Of a DNA stretch of 64,000 nt, positions 1 through 12,751 are shown piece by piece. The stretch comes from Acanthaster planci (lineage: Eukaryota; Echinodermata; Asteroidea; Valvatida; Acanthasteridae): the NCBI RefSeq assembly GCF_001949145.1, contig NW_019091425.1, forward strand, positions 1,072,121 to 1,136,120, written 5' to 3'. Within the stretch, counting starts at the first letter, position 1. The number at the start of each line of letters is the position of its first letter. Both the position numbers and the translations under genes were made by a program. The notes beneath the pieces were generated by a model. That model saw only the letters and a program-made list of their open reading frames with translations, made no database searches and had not been told where the DNA came from.

Positions 1-359
1 CTTCAAATTATCTTTTTTTCCCCCTAATGTTGTGCAAATGGCTCAACTAACTGAGAGCCAACAACTTCATCAGCGAGGATTACCCAACGTCCAATTTCTG
101 CTTTTTTTTTCCTGTGGAAAAGTGGAGCTGCTGATGTTCAGATTGTTTGGTTTTCCTTTTATGTGGACTTAAGAGGCTGGACCCCACCTTCACAAAAAAA
201 AGAACATCTCATAGACGACTTACACTGACTGACTCATCAATATTCTGATAAAGTATAATTACCTGGTTGACCAAAGCATACATCTAGAGAGCTGGCAAGC
301 AAGAGTTACTGATGCATTGAGTATTGTAAAATTGATCAATCGTACTTGCATATTATAAC

Positions 360-457
360 GGAATAAATATGTGCTTGGCCTCAGGAGAATGGACGCCAGA
401 GCCGCTGGTTAGGGCATCATCAGCATTCAGTCTCCGGCCGAGCACATATTTAGTTCC
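360..457. repeat. MITE-like element with about 21-bp terminal inverted repeats
   Basis: The left arm (360-380) and the reverse complement of the right arm (436-457) share TAAATATGTGCTTGGCC / TAAATATGTGCTCGGCC with one mismatch and a one-base length difference in the outer GGAA part. The spacer is about 55 bp and has no coding potential. Short paired arms with a non-coding centre fit a miniature inverted-repeat element, but I could not define a target-site duplication. Confidence 0.5.
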
Positions 458-3245
458 ATTCATAAGTACCTTTTTTAATCAGATGGTCAAAAGAATTAAA
501 TATTCATGTACATGATGGATTTTCAACAATGTTGTTCCAGAATTTTACTTTCATTTTCCCGACCACCCCCATCCATTTTATGATATATTCCTTGTGCAGG
601 TTGCCCAAAAGAATCTCCTTATGTGGACTTGCGGGCACGTGACAACCCCCGTGCACACAGACTCTTGACCAATCATAATCGATTAAACTGTCTCGTATCC
701 AGGTGCCAGCATGTGATTTATGCAGCGGGCATTATCACTTTTCAACGGGCGTTATCAATGTTAATACGCGGTCAAGTTGCACATTGTTGAATAGGGGGAC
801 TGTCTGAGGTATATATGCATGTCCACCATCAAATCAGCTGTGTACTTGTTCATTCACTCACTACTGAAATTGCTGCTCAACAGGGACATATATTTATGGG
901 AAAAAAGAGAAGTTTTAAAAATGTTTTTAAAGCCTTCCAAAAAGACATTTAATCGCTTGTTTTCCCTCACCTGTGCCACAACAGCCAAGTAATATATTTC
1001 TTAAAGTTCAAAAATATTCTCAGTAAAGCTTACATAAAATAAGACATTTTTCTGCCACTCACACCTTTTTGCTCATGTTGGATATATTTGAGCTTGTGCA
1101 ACACAGGCATAACAAATTGAGTTGAGGGTTTGAGTAAATGCAGCTAAATAAGCGTGGGTGTGTGTGTGCATGTTTTGCTGTGGGTTTGTCCTGAGGCTTC
1201 TCACTCCCCTGTGTTCATACTACGGAGAGACCCCCATGGCAACCTCCAGTCTGTGCCAGTACCTACATGTAATTTGATTTCAAAAGATACTAGATACACA
1301 TAGTCAAATGCTAAGTGTACAGATATAGAGAAGCGCACTCTTGACTTTTGCCTTGACGAGACTATTATGAAATAAAAATGATGGAGTTTACTGAGCAAGT
1401 TTGAAAGCTTGCAATTGACAAGTGTTACCAGTAGCATTGCACTCTCAAGGCCACACATGTATACATTGCATGAACTTTAAACCAGTTTTTTTTTAAATTG
1501 AGTTTATTCATTTATAATGTGCATATTTCATTCAATTATGTTGTGCAGCAAAGACATTAAACTACAATATGGTCGGAAGCTGTCTTGAAAATAGTGCTGT
1601 GGAAACCTCCAATTGTAAACCTGTTGTATCAACTTTTGTTCTGTCAAGGGTTTTGACCAGTGTCTCTGCAGGAATCTAAAGGTACATGCACAATGCATAT
1701 TCCTTGCATTTATGTAGTAGAGATTAGGGTCTCAAGTCCCACATTAAGCAATCCTCACCAGGCCTCTGTTGTGCTCCCAGAGTCATCAAACAGAAGCAAA
1801 CTTGGTGTCTACCTCGGGCAGATTTGAGATGACTTACAATTATAAGTGAACCAGGGATAGTATGTTCTGTGTTTCACTGTGACTGTGACTGTGATAATCT
1901 AGAAAGAGCTATGTATAAAAATTCAGTAGCTGTGCACCGTGTCTGACCATTTCCAAAAGCCTTGCCCAAGCAAGCTTGGAGCTAAAGAACTCCATCTCAT
2001 TCAAACTGCAAAACTTCATCTGTTTCAACCCACCAAGTTTCTCTAATTCTGACTATCTCTCCTTTTTTTCTCTGCAGAATTATCAGTCGGCAAAGCTGCA
2101 CTATATGACCACCAAGATGAGACCCATTGCCCCCCACACATGGCATCAAAAGTGGTGCACGGTCTGCATCAGTCAACATCCTTTTCGTGCCCCAACATGA
2201 AGCTGTTGTGCAGTGGGCCAGCCTTACAGTACAAGCACCTCACTTTGCACATTTTTTTTTCCGTCCAGTCTGGTCACAAACTGAGAAGCATGTGGTGCAG
2301 ATCCTTTAAGTGTGCCGATTGGCACCTTGACGGCATATTCTCTGGGCATTTAATAAACAGCAGTCCAGGCCAGGTTTCAAGTCACGTGAGGCTAACATTC
2401 CGAGAATTGTGGAAGTAGATTAGGCCAAGGAATGTATTTGTGAAAATGTCAGAGTGCAGCTCTTACTTCTTCCTTCACAGGCTACAATTTCGCACAAGGC
2501 GTCAGTGCGCAATCCTACACATAGAAACCCTACAGGTTTTGGGGGGGTCATTTACACTTTTTAAAATTTCCAGAAGTCACTTTTTTAAGATGGAAGATGA
2601 CCTTTGACTCTGTTCATCAAAGAACCTAAATTAAGAAGCTTCATAAAGGATAAAATTCTAGATTCCTATTTGTGTCCACAAATTGTAATGGTTTTTTCAA
2701 GTTAGTGGAATTGTATACTGTTTTGTGAGCACAGTTTGATGGCAACAGAAAAAGGTGTTTTATTTTCTTTTGTTCTATTGGAGTTACTGTTAAGATGCAT
2801 TCCAGCTGTGTGGCATTTGTAAGGCTATTTCCTTTGGTTAATGATCAGTCACCCTTCAGCATGCAGGATATGTCAAGCACCATGATTGTCTTAAAACCCA
2901 GTGTGTGTGTATCTGCATGCATGAATTTTAAAGCATGTGTGGGTGTCATTTGTCCCAAAATGGACTACGAGTGAAACCCAATATACAGGACAGTCAAAAT
3001 GAAATTTAACTGGATCGTGGCAAACAAGCAGGGGGAAAAAAATCCAGTCTGTCTAGTTCTTCCGTCCCCTTTATTCAAATTGTAATAAAAGGCCAGGTGA
3101 CATACATCTTTTTTCAGTGGTTGAAACAGTGGCTATCACACATTTCTAAGGACTTGCTTGGAAATATTTGATTCAGGCCAGCAAGGATATTTGACCTTTT
3201 TGAGGCACAGCCTGCGTGTCTGGCTTCGCTAAAGGACTTAACTTT

Positions 3246-3329
3246 GGAGGGCCTGATGTTTCAATCCTAGCAGAATCTTTCTCGGAACTTTGAGACAGAT
3301 TCTGCAAGGATCAAAACATCAGGCCCTCC
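3246..3329. repeat. Fold-back element with 33-bp inverted arms
   Basis: Arms 3246-3278 and 3297-3329 are inverted copies with 3 mismatches in 33 and an 18-base loop. The outer end reads GGAGGGCCTGATGTTT. A diverged single arm of the same sequence occurs at 54122-54152, over 50 kb away, so this is a dispersed repeat family rather than a unique hairpin. Confidence 0.65.
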
Positions 3330-4535
3330 GTATACATGTGATTTGTATTTTAGATCACTGTAGTCAGCAAACAGTTTATATCAGTTTTGTATTACATATC
3401 TCCGGGACTCAACTTTACATAGATATTGCATCCCCACCCAGCGTCATGCATATTTCCATGTACTTTAAAAGTGGTCATTATTTCAGGATGCGCTAGTTAA
3501 TTTCCATGATAGTTGAGCTGATTTTAAATTCACTGCCCCGTGCAAACTGTAAAATGCTGTACACAATTTTGTGCAGAGTGAAATTTCCTCTGATGAAATA
3601 TTTTTCTGACTTTCACATTGGTTTTTTAGAAGACGCTGTTACAAATGTTATCCAAATTAAGTTTTCTTTGTTTTTAGAAATAACCACATAAGTTTGTGGC
3701 TGTGTGTCACATTCAGTATTTTGCATTCATCCCAGTTTTTATTCAGCAATCTCAAACTGTCTTCTTTGTGTACAAAGTTATAATGGGTGGGAGTTTTGCA
3801 GTACAAGCATTACAGAAAATGTTCACAGTTTTTACCTTCTTGGTGAACTGTAACCCTGAAATGGCGTGCATGACTGTAATGCATGGCTTAAATGTCGAAT
3901 GCGTATTTGAATCCCATGACAGGCCATGCATAAATTTGTACATTTTCAAAACACAACTGGCATTTCCAAGGACGGGCATTATGCTGTCTGACTGCGCTTT
4001 GGCCATAATCAGATTGCGGTACTGAGTGTTTTGATTGTGCAACTGGGGAACTTGATGGAAAGCACGAGGAGTTTGTGCAGATCTCCATTATCTGGACTTC
4101 CTTCAAAATTACAGAAAAGAGCGACTGGTGCAGAAGCTTAGGCATCCATCTGTATAGGTTTGGTGTACATTGTTTGATCTGTTTCTGGATGTGATTTTTG
4201 GTCAAATTGCAAACAAAATATGTGTGATAAAAATAAAAGAAAATTCGTAAATTAATTGAAAATAAACTTACGTTGAGAGAATAACTGACCATGTACTGTG
4301 ATGGTCTGTTGAAAGAAAGATGATTTCTTTTTTTAATGTTAAGAAACATGTAGATGCAGCCGCAAAATGCCTACTTCCCACTGGCAGACTGTACCTTGTG
4401 GGACCCCCTCCCCCAGCCAATCCATAATTCGCCTCTGCTGACCGGAGTAACATGTAGTATATGTATACGTAGTCCATAACTTTCATTAGTTTTCACAGGG
4501 TAAAGTCTGAGAAGGGTATTTTTCAGAGGCGAGTG

Positions 4536-4543
4536 TGACGTCA
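4536..4543. promoter_or_regulatory. CRE-like palindrome TGACGTCA
   Basis: A perfect TGACGTCA octamer (the consensus CREB/ATF site) is followed about 20 bases later by CCACGCCCAC, a KLF/Sp-type GT box. The pairing is promoter-like, but no gene start is recognisable nearby, so function is only inferred. Confidence 0.25.
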
Positions 4544-5749
4544 CTTCAGTTTAAACCACGCCCACTGTACATAGGGTCACATGGAACCATGGAGCCAGAA
4601 GGTAACACACAAGTTGAGTGCTCATCTAAGGGGAGCTTGTAGTCAGTGGTGTGTGTGGGTACTTGACAGTCACAAACTGGATGTCATATTCAGCAAAGGT
4701 TATGTTTGGAGCAGCCCTGTAAATAAATAGGATTGTTAAGCACCTTTGTCTGTGCAGGCCTTCAGGTGCTTTAACAAATGGGACATGTAAGAGATCGTGT
4801 TTCTTGCATTCTGATGTTTAAATAAGCAAAGGTCAGATCATATTTAATTATGTCGCGAGAACAATAACATTAGCGGTATGTTTGGTTTTAGCTCTTCATT
4901 TTCTGCAGCATATTTGCCCTGATGAAAGAAAAAAAAATGGAAATTTCCATGAATTAAGGGAAAAGATGTTTTTTGTGGGAGGGGGTTGGATAATTGAAAC
5001 AAAAATACCCAAGATAGATTAGCCATACCTGTTGGTTGAGAGTCTGTCACATGGTTGGTCTAAACAATTGATAAAGCACTGTCTAACTGTATGCCAACTG
5101 ATGCAGAACATGCCACATGTGCACTTATCTTCTTATAGGGAGATTGTTTATGACTTTTCATGAGAAGAACATATCATAACATAGGCAGAGGGTTGTTGGA
5201 AAAAACTTAGTCACAGGTACAGTCTTAAAAACTGATCTGGTCTCAAATGTTTAAGACAGCCCAAAGGCGTGCATGTACTTATTCCTTTATTAACCCCAAC
5301 CCCCAAGGGTGCGAGTAAAATCATATTGAAATTAAATGAATGAGGAATATACTGGTAAGGCTTAAGGGGCCTCTGATCTGTGCACGTTTAATACTTCCAA
5401 CAACACTTAGAAATTTTGAATTACATGTAGTTTGTCCAAGATCCAAGGAAAAACCTTTCTTTTTTTTTTGCTGTTACCAAAACGGATTATTGGTCCTCAG
5501 CAACAACCAGTCAAACCCGGTTTATTGTAACCAAAATGTGCTACTAATAAGCACCAGCAACGACCAATCATACATGGTGAAACTGTAACTGTAAATATGC
5601 TCATGACCCTTGGCAACCAGATGGACAAAGTTTACTGCACCGCCAGAGGAGGGCACAGTGTTTCCTATTCTTTCAAAAGTTTACACTAACCACAGCCACC
5701 TGCTTCCGAGGAGAGTAACCTGGCACAGAGGACAGGAAAACGTCCTTTC

Positions 5750-8700
5750 TTCCTTTAATAGTTTTGTGTGCTCTAGTCCTCTATGGTAAAGTAAAACATG
5801 TAACTAAACACGACACCAAAAGCAGAAAAACAGGGAAAACACTCCTTTGTTCACCAATTTTTATTAAGGTTCGCACAAAGAGCTCAAAATGTGAAAGGGT
5901 TCTGAAGATTAACCAAAACGAAATACCTAAAAATACCATACGAAAATGGCTTCACTTTTCCTTGTCAAAATTATGAACTCCTGAAACAATAAAATATATA
6001 GACAAAAATAACTGTACACTGTAACAGAAAAGATATACATGCGTTTAAGATCTATTACGAATTCTTATAAGCACACAAAATATGACAATTTTTTCTTAAG
6101 ATGTTTCATAGAAAATGCTGAGAAAAATGTTTAAAAAGATTATCAATGAAAACTATACTCTGATGTAAATCTTTCTTACAATTTTGTTTGAACTATTAAT
6201 TTATATAGACAAAAAAGGAAAAATAACATCCAAACAAAAATATGGAATGCATTATATAAACAAGTCCCACCCAAAACTCAAAGTCATCATTTTTTCCCAA
6301 AAAGTAAACATGGTGTTTGTCCTTACATGCCTCAAAACAATAGAAACTTTGGTATGATTTTCTTTTACTGAACAACTGATTTTCAAAAAACCCTTATTTA
6401 GAAGAAAATTGGGTTACAGCTGGCCATACGAATGTCGCATTGATAAACGCAATACAGTGTCCTATAAAAACTACTTTCCAAAACGAAGCTAGAAAAAATG
6501 CATGCAGTGGCAAAAATTCTTTTAAAAGAAAACAGCAATGATCGAAAAGGACTTTTACAAAGTTACAAATAATGCCTCAGCTTTTCAAAAGTGGCTTGAC
6601 AAGTCTTGTTTAATTCAAGTCACAAAAATGGTGGTTAACAGGTTTTTGTTTTTCAAAAAAAAGGAAAAGTACAAATTGTGTTTGTGTTCAATGGTGCAGA
6701 AAGTTTTCCAAGCCAACAATTTTGCCCTCCACTACAAACAGATATTACATTTCACCTACTATAATCACAATTTCAGTTGTCACCCTTGAAATTTAGATTA
6801 CAAATTACTATAAATACACGCTTTAATTTTACAAAACTGAATTTGAATATGCTGGAGGAAAATCTGGGATTTTTTTTTTTTTTTACTACTACAAAATTTA
6901 AATAGCAAAACAAATCGAACACATGTGCTACATCTCTGATGCGGCAAGCTATGGTCATCAAACACATTCAATTGCTTATTTCTATTTCATATAACAATGA
7001 TCCATTAGAAAACAACACTTCAAAATATAATCAATTTGATTAAACGACATCTCGTTTCAAGTCAAGAAAAAAAAAGAGACTTACAAAAAAGCCAAAGCAA
7101 AACAGTATAAAGGAAAGGAGAAGAACTGGGTTTATACATATCACAAAGGCCAAGCGAGATTGCATTGCATCAGGAATTATGAACAATCACTATTAATTCC
7201 AACTGGAGTTGACAGTAATGTTGGGATCCATCAAATTTTCACTTGGTCCACAGGAATACACGTGAGTGTCAAGATGTGTCCACAAGACCGTTAAGATAGA
7301 GACTTTCTAGAGACTAGATAACTATAATTTTTGACACTGCTTTGGACATTTTCTGACCACTGCAGTCTCTTGCTCTTAGGATGCAAAGCTTGACTTTGGT
7401 CACGTTTTGTGGATCGGTGACTTTTGCAAGTGTAGAAAGCAGTGCAATCACTGACTTTTGTGGAGTTTCAAAACCTGACAAATTGGTTACATCTTCTCTA
7501 CAGACTGACCACACTGAAGTGTTTAGGTTTTGGTAAAAGAATCTGCATAAATGCACTCAATCTCTTCTCTGACACAATTTACATGTTTCTGTGTCAGATA
7601 TATGTCAGCACTGCAAATGTCGAATTCTGACAATGAGAAACAGAGGGTTCTATTTTAAGATTCTGAATGCACCACACTGCATTATCATCCATTTTCCCCA
7701 TTCAATCAAAAGCAGGTCTGATTGCTACATCTTTTAAACAGCAATTTGTGAATCAGGGCTTATGGTGCACATAACAACTATCCTTTCAAAGTTGGAAATA
7801 CGAACAGGCTACATATCTTTTGGCAATCAAACTTTTCAAATGCAGGCAATATGTAACAACACGAGTTGTGGCATTCTTTAAATACAATGCAAAAAACTGG
7901 GAGGAGATTCCTCAAAGTGACAACGATTTTCTTTCTTTACTCAAGATTTTTCTAAGATGTTACACACTCAAACAAATGACTGCAGTTAATATTGAGGGTA
8001 TGTTTTCTACATAAATAGAGCACTCAGTATTACAGTGTGAGCAAAGATCGGTGATTAACCATTTTTCTATTGTAATATTGAGAATTATTATTTTATTGTC
8101 CCTCTGAAACTACACCTAACTGAAGCATGGCATTGACTCTTCTATGGAGGCCCAATCATAAATGTCTTACTGATACAGAGGATCTAAAGAATAAAAAAAA
8201 CAATAAATACAAATCAAATCGTGCCTGGCACTCTGTGAAAGAGAGACTTCTGTTTCACTTACATGTAAATAGGATTGTACAGGTGTAATAAATTAAGTTA
8301 GAAATTGAACAGAAAAATAAACTTTTTTGTGTGTCTCCAAACCGTACACTATGGGTCGTTGGTTCAAACTGCAAACACATGAGCTGAGGTATTTTTATTA
8401 CAGCTAACCAAAAAAACCACCAAAAAGAATCAACCAATTTTCTAAGAATCTACCGGTTCAAAACATTCATACGAAAAATTAAAAAAATAAAGTCAGATGG
8501 TCAAGCTTCAACCAATCTGTCTATCAAGCCATCATGCATTGAATACAGATTACACTCCTAAAAAAAATCAATTAAATATTGCACTGGGAAAAAAATGATT
8601 TTTTTCAAGCCCTGTTCAGGACTCCATCCACATACCAAAGACTTCTGAGTCCTTAATTAACTTATAATCGTCTAGTTTATCCACACAAAGTACATCCTCT

Positions 8701-11700
8701 GTTTTGATAATAAACAATGTAGCACCATTAACCTGACAGTATCTACCAAGACTTGACTAAAGAGACAAGTACAACATCCCTCTACAACATTCCGGGGGGG
8801 TAGCTAAAATATTGGAGACGAAATAAAATCTAAAATGGCGCTGAATAAAAACCACACTGAGCAAACAAAGCGTATAAAGGTGGAATACAATCCCAGAGTC
8901 AATCAAATCCATTACAAACCTTTCCAAAACAAAACAAAACATAATGAGATGAAAACTGTATGTTACAAGAATGAGCAGCCTTAACTCCAAAAACTGGCCA
9001 CCCCTTTGCATTTAGGAAATGAAAATGCTCAACAAGCATGAAAAATCCGGATAAGTCTCATCATGTGCACAGTGAGAGCATTAATATCAGTAATTCCAAA
9101 AACTATACGACGATTTTTGTCCTATTTCCCGAATTAGTCCAATTGCAAAAAAAAAATTTATAAATTATTATAATACATACATGTAACTATCAAATTTCAG
9201 GTAACACAAACTCACAAAATCAAACCTTGCCTTTCGGTTGTTTAACCCAGTGACAAACAAAATATAGCAAGACTGTGCAGACAGCTTTGCCTGAATATTA
9301 AACAGGCACATAAATGATCTCAAAGAATGAATAATTACCTGTAAATATGAAAATTATTTTTTTATAAAAAATTCTAGAGTGAAAATGGCATCTATGGCAT
9401 TTTTTTCTTGTAATAATCCTCAGTAAAAAATACTGCACCCAGAGTATGAAATGGGCCAAATGAATATTAACTTCTTGATATGATTTTTTTATAAAGCTCA
9501 TATTTTTCATTCTTTTTTAAAAATGCTTCTAAGAATAGATACAAAAGCAAAAAATCTAAAAAGTCTCCCACATCAATTTTTTTACAGTCACACATGCACT
9601 TCAACTCATGTCTAGGTCTTAACCTTTGAGAATTTTATGTCATAAATAAATTACAAATGGAAACATTTGTGTGGATAAATGCTAAATTTCAATGCTCTGT
9701 GAAAATTGAAAAAAACTGTAGTAATACCAGGCAAGTGCCCATCAAAGCCAATATTTAAGACACAAGGATATTATGTGAACTGACTTACAACAAGAATGCA
9801 TCAATTCTCTGCTTTTCAACAATCACAATACACCATCTAATGAAGCTATAATTCTCCAACAACAGGTCATGAATATTTTACTCCAGTACATGTACAAAGG
9901 GGAAAAAATCTACTCACTAAAACTGTGGAAAAATCTTGTTAAAAGGAATTCTGGTTTTTAAGTTAACAAGAAATATATATGCAATAAATGAGCAATGTAC
10001 ACTTGGTCGATTCAACACACAGAGGCAACTTTGCACAAATACTGTACTGTGAATTGATTGAAGTTGAACAAATTCTTTTTTACCTCTTAGAATTTATTAG
10101 TCGCACACAAAATCATCTTTCTACTTTGTCGTATGGACAGCAAATTTTCCCTCTTTCTATCTGGTTAACTGTTACTTGAAATTAACAGCAAACATCCATT
10201 TACTGACTGACTACAAACCAATCTATTGGTGTCAATTCATTTTTTTGTCAGTGTTTCACGTCAAACAGGGTTCACAATACTTACATCCAGTGAATACATC
10301 CGCAGGCAGAATACAGGTTCTACAATAATATTATAATCCACCTCTGCAGCAATGGTAAAAAAAACCCAAACCAACACAAATCACATGCACAAGGTATAGA
10401 GGGTATATATCTAGTAATCAAAGGTTACTACATTGTACACAACATACATGTAGAAGGAAGAATCAGAAGTGGGACATGCTTGTTCAATAATAAGATCCAG
10501 TTGTTATACACATAAATTATGTGATGCAGGCTCTTCAACTGATTTTTGGTTCACTCAAACCAATTTAAACGCAAGATTTCCGATCCAACTTCAAACAAAA
10601 CGGATGCTATTTCAGTGCCACATATACATGTACCTACACATGTATGTTTCAGTGACTGCTGTGGGCCATTGCCATGAACCACAGCAACACATAAAAAAAA
10701 ACATGAGAAAACATTGCACATGTGGTAATTTGACACGCCGTAACAGGATTGTCCACGGTAGACTTGTTTCCCATTAAAAAAAAAGAGAAGAAAATCTGCT
10801 TCGTATAAAAGTGTATGAATGACCCGTTTGCTCATCTAAAAAATAATATGTAATATAAAGTTCACACATGCCAAGTTGATTTATATTAGCACTTGAGATA
10901 CTTCTGTACCGCCAGCATTTATATTGTCAGCTTATATAAACTGTTCTAGTACTCATACATGTACATGTACAACAACCGCACAGTAATTTCAACAATAAAA
11001 ATTTGAAAAAGTGGAAGATTAAACTAGAAACTCTACAAATGTAAAAATCTAGTACAGTTCTGTTTGTGCACAATTTGGCTGTTATTATTTAGCACACGTT
11101 TTTTGTTTTAAATAGACACAGATTGCATAACATATATGCATGTTACATGTAGTTCGGGCGTCACATTCTTGATTGCACAGTAGGTATGCTTTGGTGATCT
11201 TTTAATGAAATGTAATTCTAATCTCAAGGTAACACGTTTACATGCTGCAGTGTGGATTAATTTGGGACATTGAACGTGACCTGACCTACCATGCCTATAC
11301 ATGTATGTGACTACAAGTTTGTCTATTTGTAAACCATGACAGTGTTTTATCTGGTTTAAGGGAAAAAATGCAAGAGCACAGCCACATACTGGTCACAACT
11401 GACTCAAAAAGAGATAGACAGCACATTTCATATCTTTAGACAGTTTAGCATCACAATGACAACTGGATACATATGTACTGTACGATTGCAAAACACAGTA
11501 CGAAAACGTGCATAAAGGTTAACGACATAAAGTGTTAAGTGGCTCATCTACTGTATATTAGAAACTTCCGTTAAACAGGCACAATTTGTCTCTTTAAGTC
11601 TACTCATTTTTTACTGAGTCAGTGTTTCAGAATAAAGGAGCGTAACCAGTCTGGTATAAAGGGCTTAGAGTTGACTCAGACAGAAATGGGATTTTCAGTT

Positions 11701-12526
11701 AAGCCGCAAGGAAACTGACTTAGTTTGTCGTCAAAAAAGGTGTGACATTTTGCAATGGCCAAGTCTAGATCATGGTTGTTATTTCAAATCAGCATGTGTC
11801 AAATATACATGGAGGAACAAGGCTTTACGTCGAATCCAATATTTCATGAAGTATTAGCACACATCATTTTGGCATCAGATTTAAGATTAAACTATTGGGA
11901 ACCGAATGCGACCTCACTACATGCCGAGACATGGGTAATCGGTAAATTGCAAGAGTAACAATTCAAAGTTTCTCAACCTACACTGTATGAACATTTTGCT
12001 ACCAAATGCTAATGTGTTGAGCATCACGTGCTTTTTCAAAGAAGAAGACATAACAGAATAACTTGATTCTTTTCTCTACGCCCACAGTTTTCCAGAGTTC
12101 TGCATCTTCACGTAACTTTGAAATTTCACCAACTCCAATGAAAGCAATGGGAAAAGGCAGGACTGCATGCCAGTAGCCCTGCATACTCTGTAACAGTCTT
12201 TTTATTGTTTAATGCAGCCCTTAGAAGCTGTGAGAACAGCTCTGCTCTGAATCTCAAAGTTACGAGTTTGTGCCACATAGGGGAAAGTTGTCTGAACCAG
12301 AAATCAAACTAATACAATATGACATTACAAAAATAGTTCATTTGAAATAATTACAGGTTTAGACACATTTCCACTACAACACAAAACCACTTCTACATTT
12401 TGTAAGACCAATGCAACCGTCAAATTTATTTTAAAAAACTGTTTCACCTCAAGACCGTTGACACTAAAAGTTGTTTGCCTCGCCCCACCTATTTCTTGGG
12501 CTCCCCTGCTGGCTTCGGTAGGTCAC
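5750..12526 (-). other. Candidate very long 3' UTR / downstream region of the CPEB gene
   Basis: This AT-rich stretch follows the CPEB stop codon on the minus strand and has no recognisable exons. Compared with the CPEB introns it is poor in ACATGT-type repeats, especially at 5.8-8.2 kb, which suits exonic sequence. Minus-strand TTTTAT motifs (ATAAAA on plus) that resemble cytoplasmic polyadenylation elements occur for example near 5988, 6462, 9362, 10803 and 10997. An AATAAA hexamer on the minus strand lies at 5860-5865. The true 3' end cannot be fixed here: the UTR could end much earlier and the rest be intergenic. Confidence 0.35.
5860..5865 (-). terminator. Candidate polyadenylation signal AATAAA for the CPEB transcript
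   Basis: TTTATT on the plus strand reads AATAAA on the minus strand, near the far end of the repeat-poor AT-rich stretch after CPEB. Several other hexamers exist between here and 12.5 kb, so this is one candidate among many. Confidence 0.2.
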
Positions 12527-12751
12527 TTACCAGCGGAACGGCACAGACCTGGGCCTGTCCCCTCCTTCCTTGACCAGGGGCTTGTGGAATTCCCGTCCAG
12601 GGCGGGCATGTATGGCAGCCCAACAAAAGTCGCAGTAGTATTGGAGGCAGGTCACATTGGCACAGAAGAAAGGGGCAAACTTGCCACCGCAGCGAACACC
12701 TTGGCACTCGTCGCACATCTGATCATCGAGGACATATGGTTTCACCTCAAC
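12527..12751 (-). CDS. CPEB: CPEB coding exon 8: C-terminal zinc-binding domain and stop
   Basis: The acceptor AACAATGCAG precedes [11 protein letters not shown]. The exon encodes the ZZ-type cysteine/histidine domain ([30 protein letters not shown]) and ends PFRW then TAA. Vertebrate CPEB2-4 end FRWN, so the last Asn is missing. The stop lies inside CTG|GTAAGT, a consensus donor, so a spliced alternative end cannot be excluded. Confidence 0.92.
   Translation of the reverse strand, partial: VEVKPYVLDDQMCDECQGVRCGGKFAPFFCANVTCLQYYCDFCWAAIHARPGREFHKPLVKEGGDRPRSVPFRW

Larger units (their letters stand above)
1..5750. other. Gene-poor flank, no recognised coding exon
   Basis: No stretch here translates into a protein I recognise on either strand. 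It is AT-rich with scattered homopolymer runs. It holds two inverted-repeat elements (360-457 and 3246-3329), a CRE-like site at 4536, and one open stretch behind a good-looking splice acceptor (2078-2418) that I could not assign. It may contain the end of a neighbouring gene or only intergenic DNA. Confidence 0.5.
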
